Positions 53,617 through 62,522 are shown, counted from the first letter of the stretch. The stretch: DNA of 64,000 bases from Dromiciops gliroides (GCF_019393635.1 NC_057866.1:165996403-166060402); one strand, 5' to 3'. Program-made: numbers and translations. Notes: generated by a model from the sequence alone, not told the origin.

Positions 53617-53939
53617 GCTGAGGAGGGGGAGAGTTCCAGGCAGAGGATATAGTCAGTGACAGTGCCTAGAGCTTCTGAGATGTGAAGGTGATATGATGTG
53701 AGGTGTTTCTCTCAAATCTCTGGGTTCTTTGGCCAAGAAAAAAGGTAACTGAGAATCTTATGTATGGCAGGCCTTTTTGGCGGACTGCTGCTAATGCCTG
53801 GTTATGAGTGCACATGCATATATCTTTGTAGATTTTCTGGAGGCATCTGAAAATAATTCCCCTCAATTTCCTGGCTGGTTGTTTTGTGGTTTTCTCTTAT
53901 TTATCCGACTGTTGCTGTTCATTGTACAGATTCAATTGG

Positions 53940-54130
53940 ACAAGTATTTATTAAGTACCTACTGTGAGCCTTCTGGGCAATGTGGGGAGAGCTTACATTC
54001 TAAAAGGAGGCTAGGAACTCCACTCACATGAATATGTAATTGTAATATATATGCCAACTAATCTCAGATGGGGGAGAGGACATTCAATAGGGCAGATCAA
54101 GAAAGGCTCTCTGTAGGATGGGCAATGGGT
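53940..54130 (-). repeat. L2 LINE 3' end, antisense
   Basis: AAGTATTTATTAAGTACCTAC and GAGCTTACATTCTAAAAGG. Confidence 0.65.
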
Positions 54131-54134
54131 GCAG

Positions 54135-54250
54135 AGTCTTAAAAATAGGGATGTGACTTCCCCATGGTCACACAGCTGGTCTGTGCTTGAAATTTGAGCC
54201 CAGGTCTTCTTAGCTCCAAGGCTGGCCCTCTCTGCAATGCCAGGCTGCCA
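54135..54250 (-). repeat. MIR-like fragment, antisense
   Basis: CCCATGGTCACACAGCTGG and TTTGAGCCCAGGTCTTC. Confidence 0.5.
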
Positions 54251-54511
54251 ACCCCCCCCCCAACAAAATGAGCACACCAAAACAACATAGGCCCATCTAC
54301 TAGCAGTTCAGCTGTGGCTGAACTCCTCAAATTAGCAGTTAGTTATTCACAACCTGACATCGATTTTCATAGCCAACTCCACCCCCCCATACTACGCATT
54401 CCCTAACACAAACCCCCTTCTGTTTTGTACCATTTGTAGTGTACCTCCCTCAGACAGAGAGACCCCTAATAAATAATGCTTCCTCTAGCCTCCATGCCTT
54501 TGGTTGTGCTA
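54251..54511. other. C-run and unclassified segment
   Basis: A C-run at 54253-54261, then sequence ending CCCCTAATAAATAATGC. The polyadenylation-like end could mark an LTR remnant, but I cannot find its borders. Confidence 0.25.
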
Positions 54512-54524
54512 TTTTCCTTCACTC

Positions 54525-54698
54525 AATTTTTTTTTTTCCCATTTATCTTTTTTTTTTTTTTTGGTGAGGCAATTGGGGTTAAGTGACTTGCCCAGGGTCA
54601 CACAGCTAGTAAGTGTCGAGGATCTGAGGCCAGATTTGAACTCAGGTCCTCCTGAATCCAGGGCCAGTGCTCTATCCACTGAGCCACCTAGCTGCCCT
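54525..54698 (-). repeat. WSINE1-like SINE
   Basis: TTTTCCTTCACTC occurs on both sides. The tail is an interrupted T tract (54528-54562). Confidence 0.9.
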
Positions 54699-54829
54699 TT
54701 TCCTTCACTCTAAATGCATCCCTCTTTTCTACCTATACTTGCCTCAACTACCCATGGAAACCCATCTCTAGACCCAACAACACTCCCATGAACCTTCCCT
54801 GGTGATATCAAAACATAATGATTTCTATG

Positions 54830-55000
54830 TTCTATAAAGCCTTTCTTCCCTCCCTTCCCCCGTTTTCTGCTCTATATAATTATATATCTTCTTATGCTCT
54901 AGTTGTTTCATGAGTGGGCATTTTGTGACTTTTACTAGACTATAAGCTCCTCGTGGGCAAATGATAAAGAATATGGATTATTTTGTGTGATTTTTATGTA
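54830..55000 (+). repeat. L2 LINE 3' fragment
   Basis: ATAAAGCCTTTCTTCCCTCC, then ACTAGACTATAAGCTCCTCG. Confidence 0.65.
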
Positions 55001-55009
55001 AGTTTTTGG

Positions 55010-55445
55010 ATTGCATTAATTTTCTTGAAAATTGGTACTAGTTACTTTTAGTCCAGTTATCTCTTCCACTTTGTGGGGATTAGGGGTGTGGCACCCCCAA
55101 GATTTGGAAAATCAATGTAAAATTTTTTGGACTTCCATTTGTACCAGAAAAGAAGTCTGAATTTTTTCTTTTTCTTTTATGGGGTGTTTACAGTAGTTTA
55201 TTGCAAAATTTGGGGTAGGTATTTAGTCAGAGGCTCTGCGTCATCTGTGACTTTAACAAAATCCCCCTCCCCCCCCAACCCTCCACCAAATTCCCATTTA
55301 ATTTCTTAAGGTGACCTGTGTTGGGGAAACTGTTGGGGAAAGACTTGATATGGAAGGAATAACTGTAGATGCTCTACCTGACTACATGGGTATTTCTGTG
55401 GAATCCTACTAAGGGTTATTTATTTATACACCATTCCTAAGTTTT
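55010..55445. other. Unclassified sequence with C-run
   Basis: C-rich run near 55262-55277; no other feature. Confidence 0.3.
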
Positions 55446-55607
55446 CTTTCTTTTCTTTTCTTTTTATTTTGGCAAGGCAGTGAGGGTTAAGTGACTTGCC
55501 CGGGGTCACACGGCTAGTAAGTGTCAAGTGTCTGATGCTGGATTTGAACTCGGGTCCTCCTGAATCCAGGGCTAGTGCTTTATCCACTGGGTCACCTAGC
55601 TACCCCC
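55446..55607 (-). repeat. WSINE1-like SINE
   Basis: Complete antisense copy with a TTTC-type tail. Confidence 0.88.
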
Positions 55608-56320
55608 ACATGGATTATTTCCTAACCAATGTGGTGCCACTTAAAGTGTAATGACAACTGATTCTACAGGTATCCCCAAAATAGCAACCTTCTTCACAGA
55701 GTCACCAGTAGAAATATTTTTCCCTTGGAACAGAGGACAGTCTTGACTAAGGCAGCAGTCATCCCAGGAGGGTGGGGTATTGAGGAGGGCACATGTTTTG
55801 TGAGAGGCAGCTTGTCAACAGGACTGAGGGAAAGGAGGCTGACCTGAGGGTATTTGTACCATCGTTGTGGTCCCATTTTAGGTGTGGCACCATTGTTTCC
55901 TAGGAGAAAAGCAGGTTCACTCTCATATCAGTATTCTTGGTCCAATTCCAGTTTGACCTGTGCTAACTAGTTCCAGTGATGCTTCTCCATCTAACAAAGC
56001 CTCAAAGGATTCTCAAGCTGTTAATAACAAATCACCCATTTCCATACTATTATCAGTGCCGGTGCAGTTAATGACAAATGGTTTTCTGGGAAGCACTTCT
56101 GAAGTTGTGAGACGACCAGTAATCAAATATTAAGCAGAACGGTTGAATTTGGAATTGTTAATATGGACCTGTAACTACCCATGTTTATATCCTTCTTTGA
56201 GGTTTCAAAATGCTTTATATAGGTCTAGATAGGGACTAGACTTGTGACTTCATCAGTCTAGGGAACTCCCATGTCAGGAAGAAACCACTACTTGCCAAGG
56301 TAGCCACTCCTTTAGTATAT
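55608..56320. other. Apparently single-copy sequence
   Basis: About 700 bp without a recognised repeat or exon. Confidence 0.3.
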
Positions 56321-56324
56321 AAAT

Positions 56325-56455
56325 ATAGGATCTTATCTCTAGAGACTGAAGGGACCTCAGAGGATATCCAATTGAATCCCATCATTTTACAGATTAGTAA
56401 ACTGAGGCACAGGGAAGTTAAATGAACTGCCCAAGGTCATACAGAACATCTTCTT
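56325..56455 (-). repeat. MIR-like SINE, antisense
   Basis: GAAGGGACCTCAGAGGATATCC and TTTACAGATTAGTAAACTGAGG. Confidence 0.65.
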
Positions 56456-56533
56456 TACATCAAACCTAAATTTGTCTAAACTCCAGTCACTCTCCCTGTC
56501 CATATTCTCTTGGTTCTCTCCTTTGGTACCAAA

Positions 56534-56735
56534 GAGGCAGCTGATAGAGTGCCAGGATTGGAGTCATGAAGACCTGAGTTCAAATGTGGCCTCAGACACA
56601 TAGAAGCTGTGGGACCCTGGGGAAGTCACTTAACCATGTCTGCCTCAGTTTCTTCATTTGTAAAATAAGCTGAAGAAGGAAATGACAAATTACTCCATTA
56701 TCTATGCCAAGAAAGCCCCAAATGAGGCATCATTT
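56534..56735 (+). repeat. Long marsupial tRNA-SINE (left arm of an inverted pair)
   Basis: GAGGCAGCTGATAGAGTGC to CCCCAAATGAGGC. It meets the next copy tail to tail. Confidence 0.82.
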
Positions 56736-57006
56736 TTCAAACATGTTAGACTCTTCATGACTCTATTTCTTGGCAAAGATATTCTCTAGTTCATTTTACA
56801 AATGAGGAAACTGAAGTATGCAGGCTTAAGTGACTTGCTCAGGGTCACACAGCTTAGTGTCTGAGGCCAGATTTGAACTCAGGAAGAGGAGTCTTTCTGA
56901 CTTACCTGGGCATTCAGTTCATGAGCAAGTGAAGACATCACCCTGTGATATCATTGGTCCTCTTCCAGATGAAAGAGAAACAACAACTGTGTCACCTAGC
57001 TGTCCC
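56736..57006 (-). repeat. Long marsupial tRNA-SINE (right arm), with nested SINE tail
   Basis: AACATGTTAGACTCTTCATGAC through TGTCACCTAGCTGTCCC. A short plus-strand piece (about 56925-56988, GAAGACATCACCCTGTGATATC ... AAACAACAAC) is the 3' end of the CAAC-tailed SINE inserted near its head. Confidence 0.8.
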
Positions 57007-57042
57007 TCACACAAAATAGATGCTTTAATTTAATTTTTTTTT

Positions 57043-57314
57043 GAGACTCAGTATTGCTATCTTCCCCAGGCTGGGAGTACATGGGCCACTTAACATACAA
57101 TCTCAGTGCCAGATCAGTTCAGCTCCCTTTCTGACCTAGGTAGGTCTGCCCCTCCTTAGGCAGACGGTCTCCTTCCCCTCTCAGGAATGCTCACAATATT
57201 GGAGTTGGACTTAATTGCTTTAGCCTAAGGCAGCTCAGAACTCCAGAGTTCACAAAATCCACAAGTTTCTACCTCCCTGGTAGCAGAGATTAACAATAAC
57301 GCTACCATGCCTGG
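57043..57314 (-). pseudogene. 7SL (SRP) RNA-derived retrocopy C, near full length
   Basis: On the minus strand it starts near ACCAGGCATGGTAGCG and passes GGGAGGTAGAAAC, GGCTAAAGCAATTAAGTCC, AACTCCAATATTGTGAGC, GCCTAAGGAGGGGCAG, CCTAGGTCAGAAAGGGAGC, CCCATGTACTCCCAGCCTGG and TGAGTCTCAAAAAAAAA. The S domain and 3' end are present, and a 9-base A tail (57034-57042 on the minus strand) shows retroposition. A weak flanking repeat around ATGCTT (57020 and 57323) may be its target duplication. 272 bp, with a deletion around the GGGTGTCCGC region relative to copies A and B. Not expected to make functional SRP RNA. Confidence 0.8.
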
Positions 57315-57395
57315 TGAGTAATGAATGCTTCATCAGTGCTTGTTGAATGAATGAATGAGACTGGCTTGCACATAGTAGGTCTTTGTCAGACAATA
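57315..57395 (+). repeat. L2 LINE 3'-end fragment
   Basis: GCTTGTTGAATGAATGAATG and GCACATAGTAGGTCTTTG. The order is scrambled relative to L2, so assignment is weak. Confidence 0.4.
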
Positions 57396-57499
57396 AGTAA
57401 ATGGTTTTCTGTGCTAGAAATTTCTGAACAGCCAATAAAGTTTCTGGACCAAAAATGGTATACTGATGGTTGCAGCAACAACAAATATTTATTGAGAAT

Positions 57500-57846
57500 T
57501 GTAACAATTGGAATGACACCACCTGCTGGAGACTTACTGTAGAAAAGTTCCGCCATGAGGGCAAGAACATGCGTCTTTTCTTTGGCGTCAGGAAGTGACG
57601 TTTGCTGGTGGGAGGAGGAAGGGGGAGCTGGTGCTCTGATTCTCTCTCTCTTTCCTGAGGACGCTGGTGGAGAAGGGAGCTAGAAATGCACTCTCCCTTT
57701 AATAGATAGGAATCTAGGCCTTTCTCTCCCAAATTCTTATTCTCCTTAATAAATGCTTAAAAGCCTAACTCTTGCTAAAGCTTATAATTTATTGGCAACC
57801 ACTCATTAGATTTTAGACAGTCTAGCTAGAATTTTAGCCCTTAACA
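57500..57846 (+). mobile_element. Solo LTR related to the provirus LTRs at 59.9-61.7 kb
   Basis: Starts TGTAACAATTGGAATGAC and ends AGCCCTTAACA; perfect GAAT duplications at 57496-57499 and 57847-57850. It shares the LTR blocks GGAATGAC(A/G)CCACCT, TTGGCGTCAGGAA(A/G)TGACG and AATAAA-CTTAAAA with the provirus, but is shorter (347 bp) and clearly diverged. An older member of the same family. Confidence 0.87.
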
Positions 57847-57854
57847 GAATCTTG

Positions 57855-57995
57855 GGGGCAGCTAGGTGGCGCAGTGGATAAAGCACCAGCCCTAGATTCA
57901 GGAGGACCTGAGTTCAAATTCGGTCTCAGACACTTGACACTTAACTACCTGTGTGACCCTGGACAAGTCACTCATTGCCCTGCAAAAAAAGAAAA
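57855..57995 (+). repeat. WSINE1-like SINE abutting the solo LTR
   Basis: AGAATCTTG at 57846-57854 and 57996-58004 is its target duplication and includes the last base of the LTR, so the SINE landed after the LTR. Confidence 0.92.
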
Positions 57996-58129
57996 AGAAT
58001 CTTGTGTATTATGGGATATATTTATAAAAAGGACATAGTCTTTGGCCTCAGAGAGCTCACATTTTACTAATGTGGGGAACATATTTGTTACATTTTTTTC
58101 CTTTTGGTGCGAATCAGAATGGCCTTATA

Positions 58130-58310
58130 GCATAGTAGAAAGAATGCTGGTTTAGGAATCAGAGTTTCAGGTTCAAATTCTTCTGCTGATTACCTTAACT
58201 TAAGAAAAGCAACTTCCTTTCCCTGGGCCTCACTTTCTTTTATAAGCCAAGGGGGTTTGACTAGGTGATCAATGAGATGCCTTTCTGCTCTACTCTGTTG
58301 AAAGTATGAT
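58130..58310 (+). repeat. MIR/CORE-SINE
   Basis: TAGCATAGTAGAAAGAATGC, TGGGCCTCACTTTC, TGACTAGGTGATC. Confidence 0.6.
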
Positions 58311-58314
58311 AATA

Positions 58315-59055
58315 CTCCCAACTTTGTTAAGCTTACTTTGTGCATATTGATTCATTTCTCAGCCAAATGACCTTGGCTATTTTTCCCCAGTGTAGGAGAA
58401 AGGTGATATTGACTTGTTTGGGGGCACTGTTTAATCAGTGTTTTGCAAGTTGCTTTCAGAACTATGTATGCACAGTAGTATAGGTCAGATTCTCTTATGT
58501 ATTATAGATCCCACTGCCACGAGAATCTCTGAATAATAAAAAGATTCCTAAGCCAGATCAATGAGCCATTGATTCTAGCAGTATACAAAATAATTAAATT
58601 TCACTACAACTGAAGGATTTGAATGGACTCAAATAGTTCCTTGTAATAGCCTGTGTCATCTAGTCAAGAACTAGAGACAGATAAGCTCATTATATAGGGG
58701 ATTGTTAACTGGACATAGAACATATTGCTAGCTTGAGAAATATTTTTGGCTTTGACTTTACAAAATCTCTCATTCTTTAAATGTATCATAAAGGCGGACT
58801 GAGGAAGGCAACTTTTAAATATGATTATATATACGGTGATGGTGAAATGTCATGAATTTTGTGTAGGAAAGCTTTTTTTTTTTTAGACTTTTAAAATATT
58901 GTCAGAATCCACATAATACCCTCCCTGTAGACATCATAACCAAACCCCTGTTGTAAAATCATGAAACCTGTAACATTGTCCAATGAAGTACCCATTTATC
59001 ATAACATAGTTCTTGTTTGACTTACTGCCTACTCTAATGCCCTTTGCTAATAATG
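58315..59055. other. Unclassified sequence
   Basis: No recognised repeat or exon in about 740 bp. Confidence 0.3.
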
Positions 59056-59059
59056 AGTG

Positions 59060-59220
59060 TATTGTAAAGTAGGAAGAGCCCTGGCTTTGAAGTCAGGGGA
59101 CCTGGGTTTAATTTCCTCTTCTGATATTATTCATCTTCGGCCATGTCACTTAACTTCTCAGGGACTCAGGGGTTTGGACTCTGAGATTCCTTCTAGCTCT
59201 AAATTTCTTATTCTGTGACT
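59060..59220 (+). repeat. MIR/CORE-SINE
   Basis: AAAGTAGGAAGAGCCCTGGC, GGACCTGGGTTTAATTTCC, TCTGAGATTCCTTCTAGC. Confidence 0.65.
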
Positions 59221-59853
59221 ATGAACGTTAGGTGAGATATGCCCGTGCTAACTAACAGCAAAATTGCATTTTCTTCCTTTCGCCTCTTCCTTTTTTAGGG
59301 GAGTGTCCCAATTTTTGCCAGAGAGAACAAAACCAAAAGGCTTTGCATAATTTTTCCCAATCCAAATGCATGATTTTGGTTTTGTTCTTTTACTGTGGTC
59401 CAATTTTTGTAGCAATTTGCTTTAGGCTTTTGAAAGGAAATTGACTCCTTTACCAAATTTACAATGTTGGAATATATTCAAGCATGTTATAAATTTTTTT
59501 TTGGTGGTTTTAAGTTTTTTTGTTGCCTCAAAAACATATTTTCACCCATACTTATAGATATTTATATTCTTATTTTATATCTCATTTATTTTAGATTAAA
59601 GTTACACAGAGAACTATATTGGTATCTTTGGAACTCAAGCTCTGGCAGATCCTACCAAGGCAGGAAAACTTCAAGGAAGGGCCTGGTGATAGACCTTATA
59701 GACATAAGTCTGTTTAAAGATCAGTGAAGATGGATCTGAAGAGCTTCAGTTCCAGATTGACTCCAGAATGGTTAAATATTTGGCCATCCCATATCTCGAG
59801 GAGTATCTTTATAATAATAATAATAATAATATATATATATATATATTTATAAG
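59221..59853. other. Unclassified sequence ending in an ATA microsatellite
   Basis: No family recognised. ATA/TA tract at 59813-59847 next to the provirus insertion site. Confidence 0.3.
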
Positions 59854-59857
59854 GTGC

Positions 59858-60303
59858 TGTAATGATTGGAATGACGCCACCTACTGGAGACTTGCTGTGG
59901 AGAGCTCCACCATGAGGAAAATGCCTCAGAGGCATTGTGGCTTTCCTTGGCGTCAGGAAATGACGCTTGCTCATGGGTGCTGTCTATCAAGTCTACCAGC
60001 CAATCAACTGGAGGAGCCTCCTATGGTCTGGGAGGAGACAGGAAGGAGGAAAGGGAGCCTGCGCAGAGAGCGCGGGCCCTTTTTTGGCTTCCGGACTTGA
60101 TGGTGGTGGCGGCAGAGGACTTCACAGGAGATTTGAGGAAAGATAGGAATGCCAGACTGTTAGAATTCTGTTCTCAATCTTTTTCTTTCTATTTTCCAAT
60201 AAACCCTTAAAAACCTAAACTCGTTTTATCAGTGATTTTTAGTCAGTTTCCCCCAAACTGGGGGAACACATTAGAATCCACATTTAGAATCTTAAATTAC
60301 ACA
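59858..60303 (+). mobile_element. 5' LTR of young non-autonomous ERV
   Basis: 446 bp, TGTAATGATTGG ... AAATTACACA. GTGC immediately before (59854-59857) matches GTGC after the 3' LTR. AATAAA at 60198-60203. GC-rich middle (GCGCAGAGAGCGCGGGCCC) that may hold the promoter; no clear TATA box. Identical to the 3' LTR except for one T. Confidence 0.95.
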
Positions 60304-60325
60304 GTTTGGCTGACCACGAAGAGGA
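60304..60325 (+). promoter_or_regulatory. ERV primer-binding site region
   Basis: Directly after the LTR: GT, then TTGGCTGACCACGAAGAGG. TGG pairs with the CCA end of a tRNA, as in retroviral primer-binding sites. I do not assign the tRNA with confidence; the pattern recalls an arginine-type site. Confidence 0.55.
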
Positions 60326-60429
60326 AAACCGAACGTTCATCTTCTGATCTTCTGATTGGGTAAGATTTCCCCTCCCTTGTCCCCTTAAATTGGAAAGAAC
60401 TACCAAGTATAGGCTATTTTAAATTTCAA

Positions 60430-60957
60430 ATGGATCTTTTAAACACCCTAAGTACCCCTTTTCTAGCTTTACCTTCACTAATCAAAGATGTTGGCCAGCT
60501 TGAACTTGAATATATTTTTATTACTCTTTGTGGTTTTGTGGGGCTTTTTGGTGTGGTATGGAGAATTTGGCATGTCCTAGATAATGTTAGAATAAAGATG
60601 ATTCCCTGGGATTCCCCATTAGGAAAGCTACTTATGGATTGGAATGAGGGAAAACTTAGACTAAATACAACCATGACCAGAGGAGAGCTTATCAGACTGT
60701 GTTTTATGTGGCATGAGGAATTACAGGAAGAATGGCCCAAATATGGGTCATTTGATCCCCAAACATTGAGGCATTTGCAAAGAACCCTAAGTAGATGTCC
60801 ACCTGAACATTTACGTTATTGGAAAATCTGGGCCAGAGCAAGTGAAAATTATCATACTAAAAATATAAAACGAGGAAAATCCAGACCAGAGTCCAGTTTC
60901 CTCCTGATGACATCTTACCACTTCAAGAAGACAAGAGAACTCAGAGACTTTATATGA
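60430..60957 (+). CDS. Gag-like ORF of the deleted ERV (175 codons)
   Basis: Starts at an ATG 127 bases after the 5' LTR and stays open for 175 codons. Residues about 28-49 form a strongly hydrophobic segment (IFITLCGFVGLFGVVW), a likely membrane anchor. From about Met57 the pattern W-D-S-P-L-G-K-L, a basic/acidic helix region and EEWPKYGSFDP (100-110) resemble the matrix (MA) part of class I retroviral Gag. After about residue 130 the sequence turns basic, then (about 150-175) no longer looks like Gag, consistent with the internal deletion joining gag to a frame from further 3'. No capsid, nucleocapsid or protease follows. It could produce a small membrane-bound MA-like protein if transcribed. 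The family call is by motif resemblance; chance is unlikely because the frame has no stops and the element is young. Confidence 0.6.
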   Translation: MDLLNTLSTPFLALPSLIKDVGQLELEYIFITLCGFVGLFGVVWRIWHVLDNVRIKMIPWDSPLGKLLMDWNEGKLRLNTTMTRGELIRLCFMWHEELQEEWPKYGSFDPQTLRHLQRTLSRCPPEHLRYWKIWARASENYHTKNIKRGKSRPESSFLLMTSYHFKKTRELRDFI

Positions 60958-61235
60958 ACTGTTTTGCTTTGTTAGTTTTTACTATCTCCTTTCTGTTATA
61001 ATATACATCATCTGTAACATGTACCCTCTGCAGAGGCCCTCCCTTTGCAAGACTAATGTCAAAGCGTCGGTTCATGAGGACAAAAAAAAAAAAAAAATCG
61101 CCCCTCTGGACAAAACTTTTCTCTCTTCCTTTTCTATATTATTGTTCACATATTATTAGTTAGCAATAGTTATTATATTCTTTTTACTGTTCCGTCAAGG
61201 AAACATTTTGTTTCTTGAGGAACAACAGGGGGGAC
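60958..61235 (+). other. 3' internal remnant of the ERV with polypurine tract
   Basis: Between the ORF and 3' LTR: a T-rich stretch that on translation gives a hydrophobic run (possibly the end of env), a 16-A run near 61082-61097, and the purine tract before the LTR. Confidence 0.55.
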
Positions 61236-61682
61236 TGTAATGATTGGAATGACGCCACCTACTGGAGACTTGCTGTGGAGAGCTCCACCATGAGGAAAAT
61301 GCCTCAGAGGCATTGTGGCTTTTCCTTGGCGTCAGGAAATGACGCTTGCTCATGGGTGCTGTCTATCAAGTCTACCAGCCAATCAACTGGAGGAGCCTCC
61401 TATGGTCTGGGAGGAGACAGGAAGGAGGAAAGGGAGCCTGCGCAGAGAGCGCGGGCCCTTTTTTGGCTTCCGGACTTGATGGTGGTGGCGGCAGAGGACT
61501 TCACAGGAGATTTGAGGAAAGATAGGAATGCCAGACTGTTAGAATTCTGTTCTCAATCTTTTTCTTTCTATTTTCCAATAAACCCTTAAAAACCTAAACT
61601 CGTTTTATCAGTGATTTTTAGTCAGTTTCCCCCAAACTGGGGGAACACATTAGAATCCACATTTAGAATCTTAAATTACACA
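61236..61682 (+). mobile_element. 3' LTR of young non-autonomous ERV
   Basis: 447 bp. The only difference from the 5' LTR that I see is an extra T in GGCTTTTCCTTGG (about 61320). AATAAA at 61577-61582. Followed by GTGC. Confidence 0.95.
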
Positions 61683-61689
61683 GTGCTAT

Positions 61690-61865
61690 AGTGATAATAG
61701 TTTATATTTATACGGTGCTGTAAGATTTATACACCATTTTGCCTACAATCTCTCATTGGAACCTCAAAATAATCATTTTACAGAAGGGAAAACTGGGGTT
61801 CCAAAGGATTAAGTGTTTTGCCATAGTCAGAACCACACAGCTAGTCAGTGTATTAAATTGTAGAG
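61690..61865 (-). repeat. MIR-like SINE, antisense
   Basis: GATTTATACACCATTTTGCC, CATTTTACAGAAGGGAAAACTG and ACCACACAGCTAGTCAGTG. It is probably the host repeat in which the provirus integrated. Confidence 0.6.
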
Positions 61866-61949
61866 AGTTTGTTGTCTGTTTTGGCAGAAGGACAAAATCA
61901 AACTTCCTTTGAGCCAAGTAGTAAATCTTCCTCTCCATATAATACGCAA

Positions 61950-62365
61950 GTAAATCTGGAGCTGCTAGAATTACAGAATTTTAGATCTAGGAGGAACCTT
62001 AGAGGCAAGAAGCAAGTAAGTGCTTACTACGTGTTAAATACTGAGATCATTTGGATGTCTACCCTTTCTACTTTACCAGAGGTCCAGAGAGGTGGCCGCG
62101 TAGCCAGTTGGCATGAGAAATGTTACTAGAATCCAGATGTTTTGATTTAATCTAGTCCTATACTCCATTACCTTGTATTTTAATCTTTTCCTTTTTTGTC
62201 TCTTCATCTCCCTTCTTATTGGTTAATCCAGGTCCAGTGGAAGAACTGTATTCTCTGTTTCTGTAAAACTCATCTTTCTACATGTGCCTTAGGTCTTATC
62301 ACTTTTGACTTTTGAAGGACCTTTTCTTAAGTTCATTGTCTTCTGCAGGATCTCCTTCCTGGTTT
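61950..62365. other. Mostly unclassified, with MIR relic
   Basis: 61960-62060 recalls a MIR/L2 mixture; nothing else. Confidence 0.3.
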
Positions 62366-62384
62366 CTCCCTGTACATGTCTTTT

Positions 62385-62522
62385 TTTTTTTTTTTTTTAG
62401 AGTGAGGCAATTGGGGTTAAGTGACTTGCCTAGGGTCACATAGTTAGTAAGTGTTAAGTGTCTGAGGCCAGATTTGAACTCAGGTACTCCTGGCTCCAGG
62501 GCTGGTGCTCTAGCCACTGCGC
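62385..62522 (-). repeat. WSINE1-like SINE, head-truncated, with target duplication
   Basis: CTGTACATGTCTTTT on the left (62370-62384) and again from 62523. The distal ~15 bp of the head are absent. Confidence 0.9.

Larger units (their letters stand above)
57470..58095 (-). repeat. L2 LINE 3' end, antisense, hosting a solo LTR and a SINE
   Basis: AACAACAAATATTTATTGAGAAT stops at 57499 and resumes at 58001 with CTTGTGTATTATGGGATAT and GGCCTCAGAGAGCTCACATT. Everything between is later insertions. Confidence 0.7.
59858..61682 (+). mobile_element. Internally deleted endogenous retrovirus (class I-like), recent insertion
   Basis: Complete unit of 1825 bp: 5' LTR, primer-binding region (TTGGCTGACCACGAAG from 60306), a short gag-like ORF, a 3' remnant, a purine-rich tract (AGGAACAACAGGGGGGA, 61218-61234), and 3' LTR. 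It is bounded by perfect GTGC target duplications (59854-59857, 61683-61686). Protease, reverse transcriptase, integrase and most of env are absent, so it must have moved using enzymes made elsewhere. The one-base LTR difference implies recent integration or recent gene conversion. The 4-bp duplication and Gag style suggest a gammaretrovirus-like group. Confidence 0.93.

Noticed and set aside
59768..60210. 91-124-codon frames that appear twice (also 61215-61589)
   Set aside because: They are readings of the two LTRs, so they are duplicated by structure and not genes.
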